From Gigaspora margarita (Eukaryota; Glomeromycota; Glomeromycetes; Diversisporales; Gigasporaceae), in the NCBI GenBank assembly GCA_009809945.1, contig WTPW01000930.1, positions 83,268 to 147,267 of the forward strand: a stretch of DNA of 64,000 nucleotides, in the 5' to 3' direction. Positions 23,941 through 36,432 of the stretch are shown here, piece after piece. A model generated the notes under the pieces. The model ran no database searches, was not told the DNA's origin, and worked only from the letters and a program-made list of their open reading frames with translations. Positions within the stretch are counted from its first letter, which is position 1. Each line of letters opens with the position of its first letter. The position numbers and the translations under genes are program-made.

Positions 23941-24129
23941 GGGTAGAGGGTATGATGATCATTTTTGTATATAGAAATGTGGTAATTTTTTTTGTATAAC
24001 GCAGGTGGAAGATCATAGAAAATCGAAGATCTAGAATTTTCTATGATAATTGATACTTTATTTTTTTTTTCCCCTAAAATGTTGAACCTTTTATCTTTTC
24101 TTATTTTTTTTTTTTACTTTTTTTTATAC

Positions 24130-24660
24130 TAGAACGTACTAATCGTCGCTGGTGTCACCAGTTTTGGTGTCATTTTGTATCGTCGTTTGGAGCTTTGTTG
24201 CAAACTTGTCGCTTTCGGTGTCGTAGTTTTTGACGTCGCTGTTCTTGTAAATGCGAATTTCGTCGTTTGTGCAGTTCCATGTCGCTGAGGTGTTTCTCCT
24301 TTTTGAATTAATATATTTGTACCCTAAGGGTTACATTAAAATTTTTTAATACTGTACTTTTTTATTCCAGGTACGTACTAATCGTTGCTAGTATTACCAG
24401 TTTTGGTGTTGTTGTGTTTTGTCATGTTATTGAGCTTTGTTGCAAACTCATCGCTTTCGGTGTCATAGTTTTTGATGTCGCTGTTTAAATGTTCTTGTGA
24501 ATGCGGATTTTGTTTGTCACTTCCGGTATTATTATGGGTATGGATTTCATCACTTTGAGTAGTTTCATGAAGTCGCTTTGAGTACTTCATGTCATCGCTT
24601 TGAGTGGAGTGGTTTCGTGTCATCGCTTTGAGTGGTTTCGTGTCATGCTTTATGGGAGCT
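24130..24660. repeat. Tandem minisatellite with GTCGCTGGTGTCACC-type units
   Basis: A unit of about 240 bases starting ACGTACTAATCGT occurs at about 24133 and 24374. Within it, words such as GTCGCTTTCGGTGTC repeat. A 20-30 base unit with CATCGCTTTGAGTG repeats four times at 24550-24650. The minus-strand frame at 24378-24623 (81 codons, rich in S, D, N and H) lies over these repeats. The same CGCTGGTGTC vocabulary appears inverted at 19135-19215. Confidence 0.65.
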
Positions 24661-26612
24661 TTAATGGTAGATAAGTGTTTATGTTTTTGGTTAGTAAATT
24701 TCTTCTGTTTTTTTTTTTAATTCCAAGAATTAAGAAATGATTCTTTATACTTACAGGTGAATAGAGTTTTAAATTAAAAATCGGGCGTGGTTTAATGCTA
24801 GAACTAAAAATAGGATAGGACGGGTAGAAATTGATTTTAGCTATAAATAGGGTTTGGACTAAAAATTAATCAAGATCGTTAGAAATGGGTGAAGTTTAGG
24901 GCAAAAAAATAGATTTGTATGATTTGTAGTTAAAAATTGTATTAATAAATAAGATTGGGTTTTAGTTAAAAGCAAATTATGTGCTTTAAGGTTTTTTTTT
25001 ACTTTTGAACTCGTTTTATCTTCATTCTATACTGTTCAATTCTATGTGAATAATTTAACGGTTTTTTACACGTTTTAAAATAAATAATTACTAACCCCTA
25101 TATTTCATATAATATAATATACATGCCTGACATAATATCTGCATACTTACTTTATCTGTTATGGCGCATTAATTAGCATAATTTAATAATTGGCGGATTT
25201 GATAGAAGGAAATGGTTCAGTATGATGATTGGTGCGAGGCTTTAATCAAGGAGGAAACCTGCCTAGCATGCTACCTAAAGAGAAATTTCCAAGCCTTCAA
25301 GAATAAAAATTGTATATAGGCTCTGTAATCGGTTCTAAGTCTATATATAGAAATAATAAGAATGGAGTAAAGTGGTATTTGTAAATGACTTTACAAGAAC
25401 ACCATACTGACTCTCAACTCTTGCAATCTTTCCTAGTAGTATTTAGATAAAAGGGAGGATATGCACTAGCTGATACAATGGCAGATACGTGTGACCAGCA
25501 GGTACAAGAAGTAATTCATACGAATTTAAATCAACTCTTAGTGGAATAGAGTTGGATTTACCTGTAAATCATTTGGAATTTATGCAATACGTACGAGAGC
25601 AATACGGCTATGGTTGTAATGTGAGTATAAAAAAAAAAAGAGATAAGGAATGATGAAATGAACGCGCATATTCGTGTATGGGTGTTAATAAGATATACAA
25701 ATGCATATGTTTGTATGTGTATGGAAGTGAGGTGGGTGTGTACACCCTACGCCACCCTTTACGTGTAATGATATATGAACATAGTTGCAAGAGAGTACTG
25801 TCAAAAAAAAAAAAGAAGAAATGAACATGTGTGTTCGTGTGGATATAATTAAGACATATGAACGTGCAGGTTCATGCGTAATATAGATGAGGCGGGCATG
25901 TACACCCGATACCATCCTCAAATTAAGGATAAGAGTAATGGTTTAGGAGTATATAATAACTTCAAACTTAGAATATCCATTAACTTTTTAGTATTGGAAT
26001 TCAACTCCAAGGACATGTAGGTTACTCTAACTCTAGTTTTGAAAAATTATATGCGACCACTTTGATAATAATTCTGATGATATGCGCATATTATTTGTTT
26101 TAATTTATATGCATAACATGGATGGAGATTAACATACTGCTTTCAAGAGTGTATGTTGCCTTTGTAAAGAAGTCGGAAAGACCATTTACCAAAAAAAGAG
26201 ATTAAGGAAGATTTAAAGAAGTACTTAGGGTAAATATAATACTGTAATAACAAATAGAAAATATGCTATCTATCTTTAGAATATATAATATATTAATCAA
26301 ATTTAACTATATATTGTATATACTACAATAGATAATAACTTTTTTAAAGAATTTTTAATGGTAATAAAATTTTAAAAAAAAAAACAAATAAGGTGAATGG
26401 CACAAATTACTACTTATCAATCTTAGGGTACATATAAATAACTTCTTTTATTTATTTTACTTTATTTTTTTTTATTTTACCCAATATGACCAATTATTTG
26501 TTTGGAAAAGTTGATTTACATTTTCTGTTGTTCCCTCTATGACTAAAGTACATGTCAAATGAGCTGTATTGGCCTTTTTACTTAATAAAATAGTCTATTT
26601 TACTAAGCCACG
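24661..26612. other. Non-coding left part of the TTAA transposon
   Basis: I see no defended gene. A roughly 105-base segment at 25653-25758 is repeated at 25820-25918 (both with ATGAACRYG, TGTACACCC and a CCACCCT or CCATCCT end), each preceded by a poly(A) run. The segment around 25195-25330 has more balanced base composition and could be a diverged exon, but no motif is clear. Confidence 0.45.
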
Positions 26613-29500
26613 TCAAACTAGATCAGCCAGTGCTAATTCAGCCAATAGTTTTGTATTTAGTACTGTTGGTTTTTTATGGCTATAAAGATCTAACACATTT
26701 GATTTTTTACTTTGAAGGTGAGCATTTTTTGCAAGACAAAAAATATCCACAATATCTGAAGGTACGTTCTTACTATTATTATCACATAACAATGATATCA
26801 CATTTAACATATCTAAAATATCTATTTTTGCATCTTTTAGGCTTGTACAGTCATTTGCACGGTTTAGACAATTGTCACACAAACCACAATCTGGTGGAAT
26901 TGGATCATTTGGCAATTGGTAGTATTTTGATATTTGCTGAAATTGGCATTCATAAAAGGTAAGACAATAATACATTACTTCAAACAATTGGAATTGTGCT
27001 TTGCTTAGATAGAGCTTTTGACTAGCAGTTTGTTCATTATCTTCATCGCTACAATTTAGATGCTTATGAGAATTTATTCAGTAAATTCTTGATATATTAA
27101 AAAGAATTTTATTTTTACCTCATTCTATCATCAGCAATAATAGCATAGTTAGTACAAATATCTTTCCTTGTATAAAGAATTACACATTTAGCACCAGGTT
27201 TTTGGTCTCATCTGGCTCGACCCGAGTTTTGAATAAGATCAGCTATTGTAAAATATTAATTACTATTGTTTTTATGAAAATTATATTTAATAAAATATAT
27301 TACTTACTCATACTCATTGAAAAATTATAATTTATTACTAGGTGAACATCAGGCATATCTATACCTAACCCAAAGGCGGATGTTGCAATCATAATATGTA
27401 TTTGTTTTTTATTCCACCTTTTTATTACATCTTTTTTTTCGTTTTCTGTCAATTGCCCATGATAAATGCCTAATGATCCTTTTTTTGTTTGGAATTTAGT
27501 GCCTCACGTATTTCTGTGCAATCTTTAATTCATGCACAATAGATTATAGCATGACCAGTTTCTTCAATATCATTTACCAAATTCATTATTTGATCTATCC
27601 AGCCTGAATTTATGTACTTTCAATTTAGTACTAAAAAGCATAACTCAGGCCGTAGAAGATTGCTATCTCTCACAAGCTCAAATTTTTTGGCATCAATATT
27701 CAAATTTTTTTGCAAATTTTTTATATCCTTCCAAGACAAAGTTGCAGTCAAAGCCATTATTTGAGAGTTTGGATACCATTCTTTCAATTTGCCCAAATTT
27801 CCCCATTCTTCTCTAAAGTATGTATAAATATTTTAGTTTTTATTTTTTATTTGTAAATTAACTAGTGCTTCTATAGACCAAACTAAACCAAATTTTAGTC
27901 AAGTATAAGTCTGGTCTAATTTTTGGACTGAACTTAGACTTTTATATTTAAACTTTTTTGTCAAGTCTAAATTTGGTCTGGGTTTGGCACAAAGTCTACA
28001 AACTGGTTTAAATCTAAATATTTTGTAAGTATTTTTTGGTGCTAAACAAGTTTACTTAGTGCATAAAGTTAGAATTAATTAGTAAAATTTTATGAATTAT
28101 AAGATTTTATAGAATTTATTAATAAAATTTTATAAAATCCTATAATTTGCAAATTTTTATTAATTAATCCTAATTTTTATGTACTAAGTAAACTTGTTTA
28201 GCATCTAAAAATATATCAAATTAATAGAATTAATTTTGTTTACTTGAAATTTAAAAACTTGATATATAATTTTAGATTTTTGATTAAAAAAATCAAATTT
28301 TAGCATTTTTTTTTAAATTTTAAATAAAATAAAAACAATACTGCTAATTTAATATATTTATAGGTACTGAACAAGTTTATTTAGTGCATTAAATTAGAAT
28401 TAATTAGTAATATTTTGTAGATCTTAAGATTTTATAGAATTTTATTAATAAAATTCTATAAAATCTTATAAGTTATAAAATTTTACTAATTAATTCAAAC
28501 TTCATGCACTAAGTTAACATGTTTAGTACCAAAAAATACTATAAATATATTTGAACTTAGATCAGTCTGTGGACTTCAGACCAAACCCAAACTGAACTTA
28601 TAGTTGAGTCTGGTCTAAAGTTTCTAAAATTAGTAAAATTTGAGTTTGGTCTAATCCTGTACCAGATCTAATCAAACTAAAATCAACATATATATTTATT
28701 TTTATTACCTAAAATGATGGAAGCTAAAAATACAATGAGCCTCATCAATTACGAACTGCAGCTTCTTATTTTCATGCAAACGTTTGCATAAAATTCTAAG
28801 TGATTTGTTAAGTAGCAACTTCTCAGGAGTAACAAAAAGTAAACGGGTAAATCCAAGAGCAATTTCTTCACAAACTTTTGCTTCATATTCAACTGTTCCC
28901 TGGGATGATGCTAATAGGCATCCACATTGAATCCCTAGTCGAATAAAGTGATCCTAAAAGTAAAGTTAATTTGGGTCAATTGTAAGGATCAAATTTATAT
29001 ATAAATATATTTATATACGAACCACTTGATTTTGAATTAATGATTTTAATGGTGAAATAATTATTGTAAGACCATCAAAGAGGATAGCAAAAGCTGCAAA
29101 ACAGAAAGATTTTCCACCACCAGTTTTTATAATTACAAGAGTATCTTTATTTTCTCTAATATAATAATTTATTGCATCTATTTGTCCTGGTTTTAAATCT
29201 GTAAATTTAAAAATTTTTCTGCAATTGTTTGTATTTGATTATCTAAACTATTAATTTTATCTATATCCATTGAACTAATAGATTTATTCACTTCATTTTG
29301 TAGCATTATATTCTGATTTAAAAATCTTCTTTCTCATCCAAATAATGTGTATATATAACATAATGAGCATAGGCCCATCAAATGTTTTGAAAAAACATGA
29401 CATCCTTGACATCGTGTAGTTACATCAAAATCCACAATTAATGAAGCAAAAGATGGGTAAAATACATTATTTCGAATTCTTTCTTGTGCTTTATCTTTAA
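26613..29500 (-). pseudogene. RecQ-type superfamily 2 helicase domain (C-terminal half of a transposon protein)
   Basis: Read on the minus strand from 29500 down. A CxxC pair (TTRCQGC and GLCSLC) precedes FTDLKPGQIDAI, the RecQ Q-motif. Walker A KTGGGKS is at about 29108-29128, DEAHC with FSFHHFR at about 28746-28710, ALTATLS at about 27760, ATSAFGLGIDMPDV at about 27400-27355 and QNSGRAR near 27230. The zinc-binding part with CGLCDNC is near 26890. At least one intron interrupts it: its donor follows FHHFR at 28709 and its acceptor is near 27821, and an 817-base MITE sits inside. Frameshifts near 27485 and 29510 and a TGA in motif VI kill the frame. The upstream transposase runs into it with only a frameshift between, so I infer one fused protein. 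Confidence 0.85.
27863..28679. mobile_element. hAT-like MITE inside a helicase intron
   Basis: It starts TAGTGCTTCTATAGACC. The flanking 8-mers AAATTAAC (27855-27862) and AAATCAAC (28680-28687) agree at seven of eight positions. The right end CTAATCAAACTA is only a loose mirror of the left. Arrays of GTCTGGTCT, AGTCTAAA and GGTTTGG words form the outer 150 bases on each side. Between them are two AT-rich hairpins (28031-28211 and 28363-28530) with GCTAAACAAGTTTACTTAG-type arms, themselves arranged as a mirror. The same arrangement starts at 63391, so the hairpins are part of the family. Confidence 0.75.
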
Positions 29501-31943
29501 TAAACTAATTCTTTGCTAAAATTAAACCCTATCAACTCCGTATGCTCATTGGCATATTTCTCAGCTCGCAACTTATTACGTTGATGAATTTTATTTACAT
29601 TTGATTTATTTTGCTCTGAACATTCATATTCTATCATACCAATATTAAGAGTGTCTTCTAATTCAAAACATTGTCCACTGTAAGTTTCTCNAAGCTCAGA
29701 AAGTAAGTAAGTATATCCTTCATTATAATATATAACTGCTATAGCATGCCGTGCAGCAATATGACTTCCAATAATTAATTTTTTTGTCCAAATATACTAA
29801 TTTTACCTGATTAAATGCTTCATTTTGTGATGTTCGGCTAGATGTAACAATACTTTGACCAACAGGTACACAGAAAATTTTTTCAAGAAATTTTTTAAAC
29901 AAATTAATTCGATTTTCAGATGAGTGACAAAGGGTAGGGTTTTGTATTATTATTGTTGGATCATCTTTTGTCCAACATACATCTGACCAACAACTTGAAT
30001 GGTCATTTTGAAGATGTCTAATAAGACTATCTACCTGCATTTCACGTATTTCTTCTTCAGAAGGTGCAAGCTTGGTCTTCTTAATACTGCAGAATAAATG
30101 CAACCACGGAACCACCGCATTATATGATCTTCAAATGATTTAAAACTCTTATCTTCTAATTAATCATAATAATAATAATAAATAAGTATGAATTTATTTT
30201 TTTTATAATAATATTTCTATACTTACTAAGTACAGAATTTCTAATATTTTTCGTTAAATGTTTTAAATCAGCTGAGATTTTGGATACTATGCGTACATGT
30301 GCTAAAGTTTTATTTGAATCTAAATCACCATCGACACATACATCTAAATGTAGATTGTTCTCTTCCAATGGTGGACTAATTTGGTTTATCACCTCTATCA
30401 AAATAGCATGTTCTATTTGTCTCGAAGACTTATCGAAATTTCCTTGGTGAATTGTTTTTGTAAGTTCTGTTTATTATCTTTTATAGATCTACTTTTTTGG
30501 ACTACGAGAAATGCGACAATTGTTTTATGAGAATATTCTAATAATAAAAATAGGTTAATTATATATTAATTTGATTTTCAAAATGTAAATAGCATACCAG
30601 GTGGCATTTCTTGACATATAAATTCACCACTAGCTTGGTTTGCATTTCGCACATGGGCCTATGAACAGTCAAACCCTATAGCAAGAACTTCTTTATTTTG
30701 GTTTACTGCATATTCAATACATTTTTGTAAAGCCTGTGTTGTACTTGATTTAGCACTAGCTATAAGAGAGGGGAAGTATAATTTTTGATAATTATTATAC
30801 ATTTTTTTACCAATCTGACTTGTAATCCCAATTGTTGCTAGTGAACTTTGTAGGGCATTATGAGATATTCCTCCTGCAAGACCTGCAGCAGCAGTAGCTT
30901 TTGCAAACCAGATTTCTTTCTCATTAGTATGTTCATAAATATCATTATATTTTTTGCATTCTATTATGCATTTAACTTGAAATCCAATTAAAGATATATT
31001 CCATATTTTATTTTGTAGATTACTATTATTACAGTTAGGACAAGGTTGTGTTAATACAATGAAAGATAATTTTTTGTTGAAACTAGTATTGTTGAACCAA
31101 GTTGATTAAATTCTATTGCTTCATTTATACTTGTTTCTAACAAATTATATTCAACCAAATTATTATCTTCGAAGCTTTGTTCCAATTCACTTTCTAATTG
31201 CTCTATGCATTTTTTAAGATGGCTTATTTGCTGACTAAGATTACGGATTTCTATTTTTTTTCTTTGTGATCCAATATTAATGCCTGAATACTTGCTGAAG
31301 GTAAATTTTTACCTCCTTTTTCTAAAAATATTTCATGTTGAATTAGAGTACTTGGGTTCTCTTTTTTACTTTCAGCATCAAGTAAAGTATTTATTTCCTC
31401 AGCCTTTTTTTTTAATTTTTCTTGTAGTAAAATTTCATATTTTTTTGCATTTATTAGAGGCTGATTTTTTTGATAAAGGTGTGGATAATATATTGCAACA
31501 GTTGCTTTCAAGAAATTAATATTATCATCATCCAAAAATCCAAGAAACTAAGGTAAAGAACATTTAGTGCTTGGATTAATTCTAGTCCATATATTTTTAA
31601 AAAAACTATAATCTGAATTAATTTCTTTTATTTCTTTAAAATCTTCATCATTGTAAATAATCCATTGAAACTTGAGATGATAATTTTCATTAATAATACT
31701 AAATTTATAATAAGTTTTTGCTATATAAAAAAAAACTAAATATCCAGGTAATAAAGGAATCCAGTTTTCCTTTCCATTTGTAGTTCGATAATGATAATAT
31801 CCAGCAGTTGATGGTAGTGCATCCTCAGTGAAAGAAATTGCTTGGAGATTTTCATGCAACATTAAGACTTCCAATTTTGGGTCGATCTCTCTAACAAGAC
31901 ATCCATCTTGTGGGTTTCCTATCCGAATTCTTTTTTCTGGCAT
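29490..31943 (-). pseudogene. Mutator/Kolobok-like DDE transposase (N-terminal part of a transposase-RecQ fusion)
   Basis: Read on the minus strand, the segments in order are: an N-terminal stretch from MPEKRIRIGNPQDGCLVREI (31943-31548); a lysine-rich coiled segment (31535-31251); a zinc-finger-like CPNC followed by CIIEC (about 31045-30950); a helical segment with GLAGGISHNALQSSLA; then KEVLAIGFDCS with a stop where Trp is expected, and AHVRNANQASGEF (first catalytic Asp). CVDGDLDSNKTLAH follows (second Asp, about 30340-30310), then ADLKHLTKNIRN, DHSSCWSDVCW, and RTSQNEAFNQVKLVYLDKK with AVIYYNEG. This order matches the transposases annotated as Mutator-like (Pfam type) that I associate with Kolobok elements. 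Stops (31548, about 30659) and frameshifts break it. One or two short introns are likely near 30150-30200 and 30545. Confidence 0.75.
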
Positions 31944-34577
31944 TTGGTTAATACATCTTTTATACCATCTAACTATTTTGAATTTGATTTTTTTTAGAAG
32001 TTTATATAAAATAATTTCAAACTTGGAATTATATTATTCAAAAATATTTGTATAGGTTTTGAGAATATTGAAGAAGTAAGTTTTGATTCCATTTTATATT
32101 TTTTTTGTATATATAGTGCAGGTCATAATATCATTGTCCAACACTGGCCTAGTTGATTTGGCACTAGCATGTGATGTCACATTATATGACATCATATAAG
32201 TTTGTAATATGCAGATTGTCTAACACCCCACTTATTTACGCGGGTAATACAAACTCTTGAAGAGGAAATAGCCAATCGGAGTGTGCAATTCCAGATCAGC
32301 CTGACGAAGAACACTCGTAAAAGAAGGAAAAAGTGAAAATATGCAAAAACTAATGTTTAAATCGATCTTGGTGCACTAATTAAAAATAACGGGAATAAAA
32401 TTTTACTTATATTAAGTTCACTCTAACCTATAACCTTTAATGCAAAGCCCTAACACAAAATTTTATCTCACGCACTTAGTTTATTTACAAAATTAGATTT
32501 CTCGAAATAGGAGTGCAGAAGTTTTGAAAAATTCTAAAAAGATGAATGAACATATAATGAATCTTAGTATTCTCTTCGCTACCTGATATGATCTGGCTCC
32601 TTTGTTTTTAGGCCCACCTCCTCCGCCCACTCATTCGTTGCATTAAACACTTACTCGCTGTCATGTGTAGCGAGCTGAATGAGAATAACATAGGCTCGAG
32701 CTTGCTACTTTACTAAAGTAGTATGTGCCACATCATAGCGTGGGCACATACTTTCAATTCTCATTTATGTTTCGTCATGTAAGTATATATACGTGAACAT
32801 AAAATTGTTATGAGCACAGTATACAATAGTAGAAGAGAAAAGTGATGAAGTAGAGCACTACTCCCATTATGTATCTTTATAATATTTAATTATGTTTGAT
32901 AAAGAAATCCAGGCGAGAATAATAATATGGACGTAGACACTACGTAGACTCACTTATGTATTGATTGCTAATTCAAAACATACGTATCTATTTATTTTTT
33001 ATTATTATTATTCTCTTTTATATAAAAGTAGNCATACTTAATTAATAAAGTTTATTCGTAGTCATATTAGATGTTAATTTATAGAATTTAAAAGCTGTAA
33101 CTAATATGCTAGATAACCTGATTGCATTTTAATTTTCTTTTAACTTTTTTACCTTATTTCCCTCTCGTCAATAGCATGGTTAAAAATAAATAGAAACTGG
33201 GTATAAAAAGATAAGAATACATGATATAAATGATGAAATAATGAAAAAATTACTGGATAAAGGAAATATATGAATTAAGCAACAATATAATGAATTCCAC
33301 AAGAAAATGAAGATAATCTTTTGAAAATTAATGTATTATGATCTTAATTATAAATATAATAATGTATGTATGTAAGTTCTATTTCTGAAATTTTTATTTT
33401 AAAATGTACTCATATAATGTTCCTGGTTTTACTATGGTTTGGTAGTCAATACAATATTGATGATTCTGAAGTAGAAATAATTTTATTTGAGCACGACTGA
33501 GTCACGCAGTTATCCTAAGTCTTTACATTCACTGACTAAATTAGCACGAATAAATTAGATAGGAATCTATACGTATTCAACACTCCAATAAATTTAGGGT
33601 ATTTTTTCCAAACGATGATTTATTACACTATAAAAGACAAGAAGGGTCGGGCAAAAAATTGAGTATAATTCTATTTTATGAAGGGCAAATATAAAAATTC
33701 AAAATTATATCATGTGACATCATGCGCATTTTAGCTTAATAATAAATAACTACCTTCTGTTTATCCCTTTCAACCCTGATTCCCTAATGGTAACATCGAA
33801 CTTTTTTTGTTCCACTAGCGTCATCTCTGACTTCTTTTGTTCCACTAGCACCATCTTTGAAGATTTTTGATAGTAAACAAATGCCTTATGTTTATCCTTT
33901 TAACTCCAATTCCATATTTATAATGGTTCCTATGAATGACATTACAAAGTTTTACATAATTTGTATATATTTATGTGTCGAAAGGAAACTTAACAATCAA
34001 AAGTAAATGCAGAAAATATTATAAAGTCTTGAAAGTCTGTACTCATTTCTGTTTTTGACTTTGGTTCTTGTTTTTAGGATTCTCAGTCCTATAATAGTTT
34101 AAAAAAATGCGTTACGACAGTTAATGTAAAAAAAAAGATTCATAAGATCATTTCTTTTTAAGAACTTATGGTTTGGCCCAAGCCTCAGCAACAAGTTTAA
34201 AAGCAGCCTTGTGATCAAGTCCTGGATTCTCAGTTTTGAGTTTAGGATGTTGCTTTTGCACATAAAATATATGTGGTTGGAGGCTTTTTCTCTATTTATT
34301 ATTTTTCAAAGAAAAAGTGTATTAAATTATTATAAAACGTTATATAATGAAACACGCTATATATATCTTTCACTTCCGCCTTTGGCTTACTTTTTGTGTC
34401 GGTCTTTGTCATTGTTGTCTTTCTTTTTTTTTTTTTGAATGCATAATGTAGATATTAAAAAGTTAAATTTTATTTATTTAGATGTTTAATTAAGAGAAAT
34501 TTTTATTTGAAAATGAAATAGAGAAGTTTTCATACCACAGATTTTTTTACGAATATGGGAATATGATTGGGTAAGCT
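31944..34577. other. Non-coding right part of the TTAA transposon
   Basis: Upstream of the minus-strand transposase, so its promoter should lie near 31950-32200. A less AT-rich stretch at 32220-32760 contains the hairpin GTATGTGCCACAT with its partner (32720-32750). A segment at 32290-32430 beginning ATCAGCCTGACGAAGAA resembles 61965-62110. At 33805-33865 a roughly 30-base unit with TTTTGTTCCACTAGC repeats twice. I see no gene. Confidence 0.5.
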
Positions 34578-36432
34578 TATAGATGGGGGTGAAATTAAAA
34601 TTTAGGTTTACAATATTTCAACCATTGAAATTAAATTCAACTATTGAAACTGAATTTATTTTTGACAGTTAAAATTAATTCAACAGTTGAAATTAATTCA
34701 ACAGTTGAAATTAATTTAATTGTTGAAATTAATTTAATTTTTAAAATTAGTGCTGTAATATAATATCCATTTACTATGAGGGTACCCCTTAAAACGATTC
34801 TGATTGGTCAATTTAAAAAATTTTAATTATCAAAATTTTACTAATAGATTATAATTTTGAGCTCTAAATAAACTTATTTAAAATATAATAAATACTAAAA
34901 TAATATATTTTTGCATGCTAAAAAAGTTTATTTAGTGCCCAAAGTTATTTCATGAGTAAACTTTTGCATAATACAGAATTTTTTATATTTTTATTAATAA
35001 AAATATAGAAAATTCTNNNNNNNNNNNNNNNNNNNNNNNNNNNNNNNNNNNNNNNNNNNNNNNNNNNNNNNNNNNNNNNNNNNNNNNNNNNNNNNNNNNN
35101 NNNNNNNNNNNNNNNNNNNNNNNNNNNNNNNNNNNNNNNNNNNNNNNNNNNNNNNNNNNNNNNNNNNNNNNNNNNNNNNNNNNNNNNNNNNNNNNNNNNN
35201 NNNNNNNNNNNNNNNNNNNNNNNNNNNNNNNNNNNNNNNNNNNNNNNNNNNNNNNNNNNNNNNNNNNNNNNNNNNNNNNNNNNNNNNNNNNNNNNNNNNN
35301 NNNNNNNNNNNNNNNNNNNNNNNNNNNNNNNNNNNNNNNNNNNNNNNNNNNNNNNNNNNNNNNNNNNNNNNNNNNNNNNNNNNNNNNNNNNNNNNNNNNN
35401 NNNNNNNNNNNNNNNNNNNNNNNNNNNNNNNNNNNNNNNNNNNNNNNNNNNNNNNNNNNNNNNNNNNNNNNNNNNNNNNNNNNNNNNNNNNNNNNNNNNN
35501 NNNNNNNNNNNNNNNNNNNNNNNNNNNNNNNNNNNNNNNNNNNNNNNNNNNNNNNNNNNNNNNNNNNNNNNNNNNNNNNNNNNNNNNNNNNNNNNNNNNN
35601 NNNNNNNNNNNNNNNNNNNNNNNNNNNNNNNNNNNNNNNNNNNNNNNNNNNNNNNNNNNNNNNNNNNNNNNNNNNNNNNNNNNNNNNNNNNNNNNNNNNN
35701 NNNNNNNNNNNNNNNNNNNNNNNNNNNNNNNNNNNNNNNNNNNNNNNNNNNNNNNNNNNNNNNNNNNNNNNNNNNNNNNNNNNNNNNNNNNNNNNNNNNN
35801 NNNNNNNNNNNNNNNNNNNNNNNNNNNNNNNNNNNNNNNNNNNNNNNNNNNNNNNNNNNNNNNNNNNNNNNNNNNNNNNNNNNNNNNNNNNNNNNNNNNN
35901 NNNNNNNNNNNNNNNNNNNNNNNNNNNNNNNNNNNATTATATAGAATTTTCTATATTTTTATTAATAAAAATATTGAAAATTTAGTATTATGCAAAATTT
36001 TACTAATGAATTATAACTTTTGAGCCCTAAGTAAACTTGTTCAGTACTCAAAAATATACTATTATTGTATATATTTTTATTTTATACAAGTTTAATTAAT
36101 GCTTAAAGTTTTAATCTATTAGCAATATATTATAATATATTAGATATATAACTATATATATTATATGTGACTTTGGCTTACTCTCACTCCTCATGATATT
36201 ATGTAATATCTGTCACAGCCCTAACTATCAATATAATTTTTGTATATAAATTAATTTTTACATTTTAATAAATTTTAACTATTAATATAATATTTGTATA
36301 CAAATTAATTTCTACATTTTAATAAATTTCAACCGTGAAATTAATTTCGACATTTTATTTTTAAAAAATCTTTGGTGAAATTAGTTTAATAATTTCAACT
36401 ATAGAAATTATATAATTTCACCCCCATCTATA
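34578..36432. mobile_element. 8-bp-TSD MITE with TATAGATGGGGGTG ends, containing a gap
   Basis: TATAGATGGGGGTGAAATT is perfectly mirrored at the right end. GGTAAGCT is duplicated exactly (34570-34577 and 36433-36440). The outer arms repeat TTCAACAGTTGAAATTAA or diverged forms of it. Inside lies a foldback with GCTAAAAAAGTTTATTTAG and its partner (about 34915 and 36035) whose centre is the assembly gap. The TIR does not start YARNG, so the superfamily is uncertain although the 8-bp duplication fits hAT. Confidence 0.82.
35017..35935. other. Assembly gap
   Basis: 919 unresolved bases at the tip of an AT-rich inverted repeat (ATAGAAAATTCT on the left, AGAATTTTCTAT on the right). A collapsed hairpin would explain the assembly failure. 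Confidence 0.99.

Noticed and set aside
24378-24623. 81-codon minus-strand frame rich in S, D, N and H
   Set aside because: It overlies a minisatellite and has no partner exon or known domain.
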